The notes below the pieces were generated by a model, which saw nothing but the letters and a program-made list of their open reading frames with translations, did not search any database and was not told the origin of the DNA. 64,000 nucleotides of DNA from Pontederia crassipes (lineage: Eukaryota; Streptophyta; Magnoliopsida; Commelinales; Pontederiaceae), in the NCBI GenBank assembly GCA_030549335.1, contig CM060194.1:35112171-35176170 (forward strand), written 5' to 3'. Position numbers and translations under genes: made by a program. This document shows positions 11,640 to 25,850 of this stretch, piece by piece (the first letter of the stretch is position 1; the number at the start of each line of letters is the position of its first letter).

Positions 11640-13930
11640 TTAAGATATTACTTACCGAAGAATAATTACTTCGAAATTATTGAAAGATATGATATCCGTC
11701 GGTAATTTTCAAGAAATAACCCATCGGTAATTAAAATAATATCATTCATTATCAATATTTATATATAATAATATTATTAAACATTAATAATATTATATGC
11801 ATTAATATCTATGATTATTAACATTAATAATATCATATTATAAATATTTTAAGTAAATGGAAGAGAGATATGTATTGTATAATAAATATTAATAATAAAT
11901 TATTATTTTATTCATCGAAGGATAATTATTTTGAAGTTACCGAAGGATTTGGTATCCATCGATAATTTCGAACGAATTACCCACCATAATTAAAATAATA
12001 TCATTTATTATCAATATTTATATATAATAATATTATTTAATAGTAATAATATTATATGTATTAATATTAATTATATGTATTAATATTAATTATATGTATT
12101 AATATATATATGATTATAAACATTAATAATATCATATTGTATTATAAATATTTTAAGAAAATGGAAGAGATATATGTATTATATTATAAACAATAATAAA
12201 TTATTATTTTATTTACCAAAGGATAATTCCTTTGAAATTATCAAAAGATTTGGTATCCGTCGGTAATTTCGAAGAAATAATCCGTCGCTAATTAAATAAT
12301 ATCATTTATTATCAATATAAATAATATTATTATTAAACAATAATAATATTATATGTATTAATATTAATAAAAAGACATAATATTAATGATTATAAATATT
12401 AATAATATCATATTATATTATAAATATTTTAATTAAATGAAAGAGAGATATGTATTATATTATAAATAACTTATTATTTTATTTACCGAAGGATAATTCC
12501 TTAGAAAATATCAAAAGATTTAGTATCCGTCGATAATTTTGAAGGAATAACCTGTCGGTAATTAAAATAATATCATTTATTATCTATATATAATATGATT
12601 CTTAAAAATTAATAATATTATATGTATAAATATTAATTATATGTATTAATATATATGATTATAAACATTAATAATATCATATTATATTATAAATTTTAAG
12701 TAAATGTAAGATAGATATGTATTATATTATCAATATTAATAATAAATTATTATTTTATTTACCGAAGGATAATTCCTTAAAAAATCAAAGGATTTGGTAT
12801 TCATCGATAATTTCGAAGGAACAACCTCATAGTAATTAAAATAATATTATTTATTAGAAATATATATATTATTATTATTAATCATTAATAATATTCTATG
12901 TATTAATATATATATGATTATAAACAATTAGTAATATCATATTATATTATAAATATTTTAAGTAAATGGAAGAGAGATATGTATCATATTATAAAAATTA
13001 ATAATAAATTATTATTTTATTTATCGAAATTCTCGAAGGATTTAGTATTTGTTGGTAATTTTGAAGGAATAACCCATTAGTAATTCAAATAATAACATTG
13101 ATTATCAATATTTATTTATATAATAATGTTATTAAATATTAATAATATTATATGTATTAATATATATGATTATAAATATTAATAATATCATATTATATTA
13201 TAAATATTTTAAGTAAATAGAAGAGAGATATGTATTATATTATACATATTAATAAGAAATTCTTATTTTATTTACCGAAGGATAATTCCTTCAAAATTAC
13301 TGAAGGATTTGGTATTCGTCGATAATTTCGAAGGAATTACAAGTCGGTAATTAAAATAATATAATTTATTATTAATATTTCTATATATAATATTATAATT
13401 AAACAATAATAATATTATATGTATTAATATATATATGATAATAAAGATTAATAATATCATATTATATTACAATTATTCTAATTAAATTGAAGAGAGATAT
13501 GTATTATATAATAAACATTAATAATAAATTATTATTGTATTTACTGAAGGATGATTCTTTCAAAATTATCTAAGGATTTGGTATTCGTCTGTAATTTCGA
13601 AGGAATTAGACGTCGATAATTAAAAAAATATCATTTATTATCAATATTTATAATAATATTATTAAAATTATTATAGGTATTAATATTAATTATATGTATT
13701 AATATATATATGATTATAAACATTAATAATATCATATTATATTATAACTATTTTAACTTAATGGAAGAGAGATATGTATTATACTATAAACATTAATAAT
13801 AAATTATTATTTTATTTACCGAAGAATAATTCTTTCAAAATTATCAAAGAAATAGGTATCTGTCGATAATTTTGAAAGAATTATCCGTCAGTAGTTAAAA
13901 TAATATAATTTATTATCAATGTTTATATAT
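11640..13930. repeat. Tandem satellite array, monomer about 270 bp, 8-9 copies
   Basis: Each unit carries TTTACCGAAGGATAATTCC-like sequence, then a GGTATCCGTCGGTAATTTCG-like block, followed by about 200 bp of AT-rich sequence ending in AAGAGAGATATGTATTATA. Unit starts fall near 11651, 11911, 12211, 12483, 12758, 13019, 13269, 13540 and 13815, so spacing is 250-300 bp. Units differ by substitutions and small indels, so the array is not recent. The conserved blocks are the same words as the CACTA subterminal motifs elsewhere in the element. Confidence 0.85.
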
Positions 13931-13974
13931 TTTTTATCTTATATTATATATAGTAGTAAAATATCATTTATAGA

Positions 13975-15839
13975 CACTTTCAATCACATGTGGTAAATTG
14001 TTTTCATGGTAGGTAAGATTGACTATTTCCATGTGGTTGCAAGTTGAAATGCCAATACTATTTTTTTCATTTATTTCTTTACTCATTCATGCATTTAAAT
14101 ATATATAAATAAATTTCATATTACATATAAACCAAGTTATTCAAGTTATTTTATTTTTTATGTATTTATAAAAAATATGTGGTTTGAAGTTAATCATTAT
14201 TAAATTAATATTAGATCTAAATGAATAATATTAAAATATTAATCATATTACTATATTATAATTAAGTATTTTTTATTTATAACAATAAATAATTATACAT
14301 AAATGCATATTTAATTAATTTGGACTAAAATTTTAACATGATGATTATTTTTTTATAAATCACAATATGACTCTTTAAAATTATAAAAGACATAATGGTC
14401 TTTACTTTTAATCAATATTTCTTTTATTATGATAGTAAATATAAGATGATATTTAATAATTAATAAGAAGTAAATTAATAGAATTTTGAATAAAATTAAT
14501 TGAAAGAAGTAAAATTTATAAATTTATAATTATGGTTGAAATTTAATTAATTTTATAATGTTATTGTATATCTCATACTAACGTTAATCAATATGTGTAT
14601 AAAATGTGTTGAAGTCTTATGATTAAAATTAGTTATGTTATCATTAAAAATACTTATATCTTGGATGGGAAGTTAACATATTTTTATTTTATTAAATTTT
14701 ATCTATTTTATATTCTAAATTTATTTATAATCTATAATCAATATCTATAAATATATTAAAAGAAAATGAGTAACATATTTTCATTTATTTCTTTACTCAT
14801 TCATACATACATACATACATATATATATATATTTCATATTATATGTAAACCAATTTATTCAAGTTATTGTATTTTTTATGTATTTATATAAAATTACGTG
14901 GTTTGAAATTAATCATTATTAATTTAATATGAGATTTAAATGACTAATATTAAAATATTAATCATATTCATATATTATAATTCAATATTTTTATTTATAA
15001 AAATAAATAATTATAAATAAATTCATAATTTGGACTAAACTTTTAACATAATGATTATTTTTTTATAAATCACAATATGACTCTTTGAAACTATAAAAGA
15101 CAGAATGGTTTTTACTTTTATTGTATACAATAGTAAATATTAAAAAGATATTTCATAATTAATAAGAAGTAAATTAATTGTCAGAAATAAAATTTATAAA
15201 TTTAAAATTGTATATATAAATTTCATATAATATTTAAACCAATTTATGCAGGTTATTTTATTTTTTATGTATTTATAAAAATTTATGTGTTTGAAATTAA
15301 TCATTATTAAATTAATATTAGGTCTAAATGACTAATATTAAAATATTAATCCTATTCCTATATTATAATTAAGTATTTTTTTCATTTATAACAATAAATA
15401 ATTGTATATATATGCATCTTTAATTAATTTGGACTAAAATTTTAACATAATGATTATTCTTTTTATAAATCAATATGACTATTTAAAAGTATAAAAGACA
15501 TAATGGTTTTTACTTTTAATAAATATTTATTTTATTATGATAGTAAATATAAAATGATATTTCATAATTAATTAAAATTTTTAATAAAATTAATTGAAAG
15601 AAATAAAATTTATAATTTATAATTACTGTGGAAATTTAACTAATTTTATATTGTTAATGTACATATCATACTAATGTTAATCAATATGTGTATAACATGT
15701 GTTGAAGACTTATGATTAAAATTAGTTATATTATGATTAAAAATACTTATATCTTGGAAAGGAAGTTAACATATTTTTATTTTATTAAATTTTATCTATT
15801 TTATATTCTAAATTTATTTATAATCTATAATCAATATTT
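13975..15839. repeat. AT-rich ~700-bp satellite, left units
   Basis: Two to three diverged units begin with TTCATTTATTTCTTTACTCA at about 14066, 14786 and (truncated, fused) about 15205. Each runs through a GTGGTTTGAAATTAATC-like block and ATTTGGACTAAA, and ends near ATCAATATCTATAAATATATT. The middle unit is shortened and joined to the next near 15205. Related units recur at 20414, in the triplicated block, at 30341 and at 33656. The stretch 13975-14060 before the first unit is unique here. Confidence 0.8.
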
Positions 15840-17595
15840 ATAAATGTAATATTCATGATTTGCTTCATGTAAGATTTCACAAATTAATCATATATTACAT
15901 GATTGAAATGTATTATAACAAGTTTGTTAGTATATGTGCATCAACTCCATAGAATCCCTCTGAAATTGATGACAAATGATTAAGGACAAGGAAAAATAAT
16001 TTTTCAAAAATATTAAAATTAAGAAAATTAAAGTCTTAATAATTGTTCTCCTATGATAATATATCCTAAATATGATTTTTAATAATTTTTAGATAAAGTC
16101 GTCATTAGGTTAAATGATAGCGCAAAATTAGAAAATTAGAAAAATGATCGATTTTATTCTTCAGACAAAAATTCGGATTTCGATTCCTTTAGAACTTAAG
16201 TTTATAAATATTTTATTTGAATTCAAATGGGAGTAATTTCTTATTTACACGTAATGTCAACAATTTACTTAAATGATATTCTTGTAAATAAGGTGAACTC
16301 AAAGGGCAAAGTTGGGCACTCACTTCCAATTGACTTTAGGTCAGTATTTAAGATAGATATAACCTAAAGTCTTATCTCTTTACCCCATGGGACCACCCAT
16401 TCGAATTCAGCAAGACAGCAACCAAGGCCAAGGAGAATAAGAAGAAAGGAAGAGGAAATCAAGAATTAGTTGTTAGGGCTTTCTATTGGGTAAGTTATCT
16501 ATTCCTTCCTTATAAATTATCCTTATGAAATTCAGATGAAAATATGTTCTTCTGAGTCTCCAAAATCTTCTTCTACTTTCATGTTCATATTCTTGTGGTG
16601 TGGATCAAACCCTAGGTCATCTACATGAAGTTTCCTCTTTGTTGGACACCAAACCCTATCCGAAAGTTGTCAACATGTTCTCGGCATTTTAGAGTGCTTA
16701 AAAAATTATGAAATTTCTTAGGATGAACCCTAATTGAGCATACTTTCCATAGGCTCTGGAATCAAGTTAATTGGATTTCTATACGGAAAGTTATGAATCG
16801 ATTATTCTGAGTCGCTCTTTCTATTTTCTGTGATGAGTAGTCTAAATTATAAATACTATGGTAATTTAAATGCTTATTATTAGTATATTAAATTTATATA
16901 TTTTAAATATGTTAAAGTCCTCTCTGTAATCCAAGTGAAATCGCTTTCATAGATCATGTACAACGAAAGTTATGAGTTTTAAAGTAAATATCACTTAGTC
17001 TGTCAGAACAGAAAAGTAAAAGAGAACAGAGGAAAATCTCTAGATTTTCTGAGAATCATATATGAGCAATAAAAGTATGAAATTTGTATAGATTAAACCT
17101 TAGGTAGTTTACTTTCATGAAAAATTATAATTACTTAATTATCCAAAATATTATAGAAGTTATGACTTTTACACCCAACACCACTCAATTTGTCAACAAA
17201 CTAGGTAAGTGAAGAATACAGTTATCTTGATAAAATTGTAGAGCCCTTATACAATATACCTTAAATGAAAAATTTTTATAGGATTAGACTTCATAAAGGC
17301 TATTATAATGTAAAATTATAATTGCATTAATATCACATGTTTACTGTTATTATGTATGATATTTTCAGCACCACACGAATTTCTAATATACTAAGGTGCA
17401 CTAGAAGTAACCCATCATTGTTATAGCTCATGTTATATCTTTGGAATGTCACTTGATATGACTATATGATCGAAAGTGAGTGAATTACTTTTAATGCAAT
17501 CATATGATATATGTTCTAAGTGATATGATATGGTTAATGCATGCATTATGCATCTTATCTGTCATGCATTGCATTTCCTCTGTCGGAATGATATG

Positions 17596-19522
17596 TGTAA
17601 CGCCCCCAAATCGACCCCCGCCACGTGGCGAAGATCAACCTGAAGACGCTACGACATACTATGACTTTGACCATAATATTGACAATATCTCAGTCAAGAA
17701 TCGAGACACGTCAGCGGAAAAAAGAATAATAAAGAAATAAAGAAAAATGATAATTTTAATTTACGAAAGTTTAAAAGTGGCTATTTCTAAGAAATAAAAT
17801 AAATTTTACATCATGAATCTAAATGCGAAAGGTAAAGGAAACTAATAAACAATCTAAAAGCCCTGTGGTTAATGTGTTGTCCTGTCGTCAGAGCTTTGTC
17901 ACACACACCTACTCCACCTCGTCACTGACCTAGTCCTGTGGAAATCAGACACAGGGGAGGAGGTCCTCCTGTAAGCTTTAGAGTCTAGTGGGGAACCACA
18001 TGATATACAATGCATGACATGAATAATAATAATTAGCAATAAGTTGTCATGCTTAACTTGAACGTGAAAGATAACATATCAGTATCATGGATCATAATAA
18101 AAATAAGAATAAGAACCAAAATATATGATGAATCATGAAATCATATGATGCTTAGTGAACTTGGAATCATGGCATACGTGACTTGACTTAAACATGCTTC
18201 TTGATCTTGGATTATTATTAGAATCAATGTGACTTTAGGTGCCTTTAGTTCTTAGGGTATGCTGAGCAAACGATATGGCCTTGTGTGGGTCAATGGGTGA
18301 TCATGACCAAGGGAGCTACCCTTATCTTGCTGCACTTGGCTTGGACCGGCAACCCATTGTTAATCTTTCATATTAATAACTTTTAATAACTTGTGGCTCT
18401 TTGTTCTTTGTTCAATGGATACGATGAGATCAATAAGAAATAAATCAATAAAAGAATAGATCTTGAAAATCGGTGAGGAATCTTTGTGGGGTCAGAAAAA
18501 TAGGATCAATTATATATAGGTAAATACTGGGATTAAAAAGGGAAATAATTAATGAATCTAATGAAAGATTTATTTGGGAATCGCTTGAATTGGTCGATCG
18601 GTGGTCTGCGGATCGGTCGATCGATTTATTCCGATCGGTCGACCGGTTGGTTGATTTGGACTAATCAGGTCGGTCGATCTGTTCAATTGAACGGTCGACC
18701 GGTGGGTAAGGATCGGTCGACCGGTGGGTAAGGATCGGTCGACCGGTGACAGGGATCGGTCAACCGGTCGACATATGCAGAAATTGTCTGTAGTCATGTT
18801 ATCGGTCGACCGGTTATCGTAATGCATACGGACCGATCGACCGATCGGCGTCCAGAAAAGTTGTAGACTTCGACTTTTCCTGAAGATTTCTAAAAGCAAC
18901 TCATCCTAATCTAATTCCTAACTCCTAGCAATCAATCACACATAGTAGAACAAACAGAATTAATTCAAAGAATAAGAAAATCAGGAATCAAACAATTCAA
19001 ACAAGAATTCAAATAATCAAACAATAACCCTAGGCAAAATTTCTTTGCGTTCTCTTTCGTTTCATAATCGATTATAGCATGGATTAGAACAATTTAGAGG
19101 TCATGCAAGGTGATTTCAGTTCACCCACCTTTTCGCGTTTGATCCTCGTTTCGATCCGATGCAAACTTCCGGCCGCCCCTGTTTCCTCTCTGTTCTTCTC
19201 TCTCGTTCTCTGCCTGCAGTTGGGACAATAAGGGGTGTTTCTTCTCAGATCGTGCGCAGGGTCAGCCACAAAGGAGGGGGATTTCGTGAGGTAAGCCAAT
19301 TAATGAAATTCTATTTTATTTTACACAGATCTCCTCTCCTAGTTAGACTTGATATCATTAAATTCTATCCCCACTCAGATTTGGACTTTATCTTCTAGTA
19401 AGATAATTCCATGTTTTTTTATCTCTCACCGGACTCTTTATTTCCATTATGAATTTAATTCATTTTTTGTTTCTTACCTCCTGTCGGCAATCACGGTTTT
19501 ATCTCCTTTTTTTGTTGTTACA
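17596..19522 (+). mobile_element. Solo LTR nested in LTR 'A'
   Basis: It starts TGTAACGCCCCC and ends TTGTTACA. The 6-bp inverted ends TGTAAC/GTTACA are perfect and ATATG is duplicated at 17591-17595 and 19523-19527. LTR 'B' at 32772-32790 runs straight through the same point without the insert, which proves the boundaries. Length is 1927 bp. The opening resembles the LTR at 52630, so both belong to one family. No gag or pol is present. Confidence 0.93.
18590..18850. repeat. Array of GGTCGACCGGT palindromes inside the nested LTR
   Basis: About ten copies of ATCGGTCGACCGGT or close variants lie in 260 bp, some in direct tandem (GGTGGGTAAGGATCGGTCGA twice near 18700-18740). The core GGTCGACC is self-complementary. 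The minus strand has an open frame across it (18570-18899) only because the repeat contains few stops. A similar cluster is at 54128-54375. Confidence 0.75.
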
Positions 19523-20413
19523 ATATGTCTTATGCAGGGAAGGTACCCCATTTTCATGGGAAGATATGATATCCTACGGAATAATATATGTTCCCGGCAG
19601 GGATGATATGATGTCCTATGGATATGAGACCGCTGGTCAGGGATGATATGTCTTTCGCAGGAAATGTACCCAATGATTTGGGATGATATAAACCCCTACG
19701 GGGTAATATATTCTTCTGACCATTTGGTAATATGATGTGCATTATGCATACGTGCATACATTATATGATACGATACATGATATGACAAGATACATGATAT
19801 GATATGTGAAATGTTATATGAAGTTAAATAAATATGTGAGGCGCTATATGATATGCTAAAGATGTTATTTCATTGAGATTAGTTGATGTAGTATCCTTCA
19901 TAATATGATAATCGTTCATAAGTACTAAGATGTCAACTTGTTTCCTATAAGTTTTTCAAATGTTAAATTAGTTTCTCTGAATTTAATAGGTGGTAACACA
20001 TAAGTTATGAGTTTTCAACTTACTGAGCTGTTGTATGCTCATAATATTATTTTAACACTTTTCATATCAGTAGATCAGTCATGTGGCCATGCTCGAAAAT
20101 TCGCTATCGGATTAGAAGCACTTTTGAAGACGTAGTCTCTTGATGTCTTTTTGTGAGAATGTGTGACTCATCTTAATCTGTTATATGGTGTGTAAAAGCT
20201 AAATATTTCATAAACCTTTTAGAATGTATGAATTTGAATTAGTGTGTACTTGCTATGAGTTTGAATATAAGTGTGAGTGAACAATAGTGTGATAACTTTA
20301 TTTCATATATTTCTACATGATAATATGATGCTTCCATTATAAAAATTGATCGATCGTATTATGTTGCGATCTGCGAGTTAGACCAAGGTTTAAACCGAGG
20401 TCATGACAATAAA

Positions 20414-21112
20414 TATATTAAAAGAAAATGAGCAACATATTTTCATTTATTTGTTTACTCATTCATACATTTAAATATATATATAAATAAATTTCATATT
20501 ATATGTAAACTAAATTATCCAAGTTATTTTATTTTTTATGTATTTATATAAAATTATGTGGTTTGAAATTAATCGTTATTAATTTAATATTAGATCTAAA
20601 TGACTAATATTAAAATATTAATCATATTCTTATATTATACTTCAATATTTTTTATTTATTGCAATAAATACTTAAAAAATAAATGCATCTTTAATTAATT
20701 TGGACTAAACATTTAACATAATGATTATTTTTTATAGATCACAATATGACTCTTTAAAAACATAAAAGACATAATGGTTTTTATTTTTAATAAATATTTC
20801 TTGTATTACGATAGTAAATATTAAAATGATATTTCATAATTAATAAGAAGTAAATTAATAGAATTTCTAATAAAATTAATTGAAATAAAAAAATTTATAA
20901 TTACAGTGGAAATTTAACTAATTTTATAATGTTAATGTACATATCATACTAATGTTAATCAATATGTGTATAAAATGTGTTGAAGACTTATGATTAAAAT
21001 TAGTTTATTATGATTAAAATTACTTATATCTTGGATAGGAAGTTAACATATTTTTATTTTATTAAATTTTATCTATTTTATACTCTAAATTTATTTATAA
21101 TCTATAATCAAT
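20414..21112. repeat. ~700-bp satellite unit right of LTR 'A'
   Basis: This unit shares diagnostic variants (TTATTTGTTTACTCATTC and GTAAACTAAATTA) with the unit right of LTR 'B' at 33656. The two LTR-plus-satellite junctions are therefore copies of one ancestral arrangement. Confidence 0.8.
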
Positions 21113-21859
21113 ATCTATAAATATATTAAAAGAAAATGTGTAACATATTTTCATTTATTTCTTTACTCATTCACACATTTAAATATATATAAAAATAAAT
21201 TTCATATTATATTTAAACCAATTTATTCAAGTTATTTTATTTTTTATGTATTTATAAAAAATTTGTGGTTTGAAATTAATCATTATTAATTTAATATTAG
21301 ATCTAAACGACTAATATTAAAATATTAATCATATTATTATATTATAATTCGATATTTTTTATTTATAACAATAAATAATTATAAATAAATGCATCTTTAA
21401 TTAATTTGGACTAAAATTTTAACATGAAGATTTTTTTATAAATCACAATATGACTCTTTAAAAATATACAAGACATAATGGTTTTTATTTTTAATAAATA
21501 TTTCTTGTATTATGATAGTAAATATTAAAATGATATTTCATAATTAATAATAAGGAAATTAATAGAATTTTGAATAAAATTAATTGAAATAAATAAAATT
21601 TATAAATTTATAATTGCGGTGGAAATTTAAGTAATTTTATAATGTTATTGTACATATCATACTAATGTTAATCAATATGCATATAAAATGTATTGAAACT
21701 TATGATTAAAATTAGTTATATTATAATTAAAATTACTTATATTTTGGATAGGAAGTTGTCATATTTTTATTTTATTAAATTTTATCTATTTTGTACTCTA
21801 AATTTATTTATAATATATAATCTATATCTATAAATATATTAAAAGAAAATGAGTAATAT

Positions 21860-22770
21860 GATAAAATATTAATGCAAGTATGAGAAAATGAGAAATAATG
21901 ATAACTTATTTAATATATTATTTTATAAATGCATCAAGAATAGAATATAACTAAATGTAGAAAGAGAAATATGTATCATACTGTATTATAAACAGTAATA
22001 ATAAAATACTAAATTTAATTACCGATGGGCCTAACTTTTAGAATTATTGATTTCGATCCTTCGATAATTTCGAAGGCTAGGCCCGGTGATAAATTTAATA
22101 ATAAAATAGTAAATATATACTAATATGATATTATATATATTATTATAAATACAATTATTGACGGATCTATCCTTCGGAAGTATCGACGAATTTAAATTTT
22201 TTGGTAATTCCGAAGACTATACCCATCGGTAATTTACCGACGGGAATTTGTCGTCTGTAGTAATAAAGGACTTTTTAGTCTTCGGTAATTCAGAAGAATT
22301 TTTCTATCCGTTGCAACTGCCGATTGCCGTAAAAAAATGCGAAGAATTCATGTCCGTCGAAAAATGTCCATCGCAAATTGATCATTTTCTTGCGGTGATA
22401 AAATTTCCTTCAAATGTTGATTAGTTACGTTGTAATAATCTTCCTCCTATGATTTCACTTAGTTCCTAAGACACATAATCTTTTTCTTCAGTTTTGTTAT
22501 TTTGAAAAATTAGCATACGTAAAATTTGTATAAATATGCTGAACTACGGACTTCATAATTTTTTTTCTCTTTTTGTCCAAACCAAATTTCCCCTCCAAAT
22601 CCAACTCAAAATTTGACCAACACAGCTCAAAAGAATCAAATTGGAAAAGGACTATCTTATTTTACCTCTATTGTACCATTTCATATTTTTGCATGACCCA
22701 ATATTAAAACACAATCCTTTACGTCCAATACTACCAGTATTTTAATTAATTTTTTTAACTTACCAAATTA
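21860..22770. repeat. Internal copy 1 of CACTA right end plus outside flank
   Basis: The subterminal region ends in TTTTCTTGCGGTG at 22397, followed by ATA and about 370 bp matching 34913-35283. At the far side the flank breaks off after ACTTACCAAATTATC and joins satellite sequence at AGTATCTATAAATATATT. The terminus differs from the outer one (CACCGCAAG versus CACTACAAG). Confidence 0.88.
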
Positions 22771-23528
22771 TCAGTATCTATAAATATATTAAAAGAAAAT
22801 TAGTAACATATTTTCACTTATTTCTTTACTGATTCATACATACATATATATATATATATTTCATATTATATGTAAACCAATTTATTCAATTTATTTTATT
22901 TTTTATGTATTTATATAAAATTACGTGGTTTGAAATTAATCATTATTAATTTAATATGAGATCTAAATGGCTAATATTAAAATATTAATCATATTCTTAT
23001 ATTATAATTCAATATTTTTTATTTATAACAATAAATAATTATAAATAAATGCATATTTAATTAATTTGGACTAAACTTTTAACATAATGATTATTTTTTT
23101 ATAAATCACAATATGACTCTTTGAAACTATAAAAGGCTGAATGGTTTTTACTTTTAATAAATATTTCTTGTATTGCGATAGTAAATATTAAAAATATATT
23201 TCATAATTAATAAGAAGTAAATTAATTGAAAGAAATAAAATTTATAAATTTATAATTACAGTGGAAATTTAGCTAATTTTATAATGTTAATGTACATATC
23301 ATACTAATGTTAATCAATATGTGTATAAAAATGTGTTGAAGACTTATGATTATAATTAGTTAAATTATGATTAAAATTACTTATATCTTGTATACGAAGT
23401 TAACATATTTTTATTTTATTAAATTATATCTATTTTATATTCTAAATTTATTTTTAATCTATAATCAACATCTATAAATATATTAAAAGAAAATGAGTAA
23501 CATATTTTCATTTATTTCTTTACTCATT

Positions 23529-23565
<37 letters not shown>

Positions 23566-24939
23566 CATATTATATTTAAACCAATTTATTCAATTGTTTT
23601 TGCTTTTTATGTATTTATATAAAATTTATGTGGTTTGAAATTAATCATTATTAAATTAATATGAGATCTAAATGACTAATATTAAAATATTAATCATATT
23701 CTTATATTATAATTCAATATTTTTTCATTTATAACAATAAATAATTATAAATAAATGCATTTATAATTAATTTGCACTAAACTTTTAACATAATGATTTT
23801 TTTATAGATCACAATATGACTCTTTAAAACTATAAATGACAGAATGGTTTTTACTTTTAATAAATATTTCATGTATTACGATAGTAAATATTAAAAAGAT
23901 ATTTCATAATTAATAAGAAGTAAACTAATAGAATTTTGAATAAAATTAATTGAAAGAAATAAAATTTATAAATTTATAATTATGGTGGAAATTTAACTAA
24001 TTTTATAATGTTAATGTACATATCATACTAATGTTAATCAATATGTGTATAAAATGTATTGAAGACTTATGATTATAATTAGTTATATTATGATTAAAAT
24101 TACTTATATCTTGGATAGGAAGTTAACATATTTTTATTTTATTAAATTTTATCTATTTTATACTCTAAATTTATTTATAATCTATAATCAATATCTATAA
24201 ATATATTAAAAGAAAATGTGTAACATATTTTCATTTATTTCTTTACTCATTCACACATTTAAATATATATAAAAATAAATTTCATATTATATTTAAACCA
24301 ATTTATTCAAGTTATTTTATTTTTTATGTATTTATAAAAAATTTGTGGTTTGAAATTAATCATTATTAATTTAATATTAGATCTAAACGACTAATATTAA
24401 AATATTAATCATATTATTATATTATAATTCGATATTTTTTATTTATAACAATACATAATTATAAATAAATGCATCTTTAATTAATTTGGACTAAAATTTT
24501 AACATGAAGATTTTTTTATAAATCACAATATGACTCTTTAAAAATATACAAGACATAATGGTTTTTATTTTTAATAAATATTTCTTGTATTATGATAGTA
24601 AATATTAAAATGATATTTCATAATTAATAATAAGGAAATTAATAGAATTTTGAATAAAATTAATTGAAATAAATAAAATTTATAAATTTATAATTGCGGT
24701 GGAAATTTAAGTAATTTTATAATGTTATTGTACATATCATACTAATGTTAATCAATATGCATATAAAATGTATTGAAACTTATGATTAAAATTAGTTATA
24801 TTATAATTAAAATTACTTATATTTTGGATAGGAAGTTGTCATATTTTTATTTTATTAAATTTTATCTATTTTGTACTCTAAATTTATTTATAATATATAA
24901 TCTATATCTATAAATATATTAAAAGAAAATGAGTAATAT

Positions 24940-25850
24940 GATAAAATATTAATGCAAGTATGAGAAAATGAGAAATAATGATAACTTATTTAATATATTA
25001 TTTTATAAATGCATCAAGAATAGAATATAACTAAATGTAGAAAGAGAAATATGTATCATACTGTATTATAAACAGTAATAATAAAATACTAAATTTAATT
25101 ACCGATGGGCCTAACTTTTAGAATTATTGATTTCGATCCTTCGATAATTTCGAAGGCTAGGCCCGGTGATAAATTTAATAATAAAATAGTAAATATATAC
25201 TAATATGATATTATATATATTATTATAAATACAATTATTGACGGATCTATCCTTCGGAAGTATCGACGAATTTAAATTTTTTGGTAATTCCGAAGACTAT
25301 ACCCATCGGTAATTTACCGACGGGAATTTGTCGTCTGTAGTAATAAAGGACTTTTTAGTCTTCGGTAATTCAGAAGAATTTTTCTATCCGTTGCAACTGC
25401 CGATTGCCGTAAAAAAATGCGAAGAATTCATGTCCGTCGAAAAATGTCCATCGCAAATTGATCATTTTCTTGCGGTGATAAAATTTCCTTCAAATGTTGA
25501 TTAGTTACGTTGTAATAATCTTCCTCCTATGATTTCACTTAGTTCCTAAGACACATAATCTTTTTCTTCAGTTTTGTTATTTTGAAAAATTAGCATACGT
25601 AAAATTTGTATAAATATGCTGAACTACGGACTTCATAATTTTTTTTCTCTTTTTGTCCAAACCAAATTTCCCCTCCAAATCCAACTCAAAATTTGACCAA
25701 CACAGCTCAAAAGAATCAAATTGGAAAAGGACTATCTTATTTTACCTCTATTGTACCATTTCATATTTTTGCATGACCCAATATTAAAACACAATCCTTT
25801 ACGTCCAATACTACCAGTATTTTAATTAATTTTTTTAACTTACCAAATCA
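24940..25850. repeat. Internal copy 2 of CACTA right end plus outside flank
   Basis: Same arrangement as copy 1, terminus at 25477, junction with satellite near 25853. It shares the TCATC variant at the junction with copy 3. Confidence 0.88.

Larger units (their letters stand above)
15845..20408 (-). mobile_element. Solo LTR 'A' (split by a second solo LTR)
   Basis: The termini are TGTAATATTC at the left and GGTCATGACA at the right (TG...CA), with ATAAA on both sides (15840-15844 and 20409-20413). Flanking sequence is the ~700-bp satellite, whose normal junction continues across the insertion. Removing the nested element and its duplication leaves about 2632 bp, closely matching LTR 'B' at 31072-33650. 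Minus orientation is inferred from the start TGTCATGACC read on that strand. There is no internal retrotransposon sequence, hence solo. Confidence 0.85.

Noticed and set aside
11640..13930. CRISPR-like or other functional spaced array
   Set aside because: Repeat units are ~270 bp with no distinct spacers; this is a plant satellite with AT-rich filler.
18570..18899. 109-codon minus-strand frame rich in RSTDRP
   Set aside because: It is produced by the GGTCGACCGGT palindrome array, which lacks stops in this frame.
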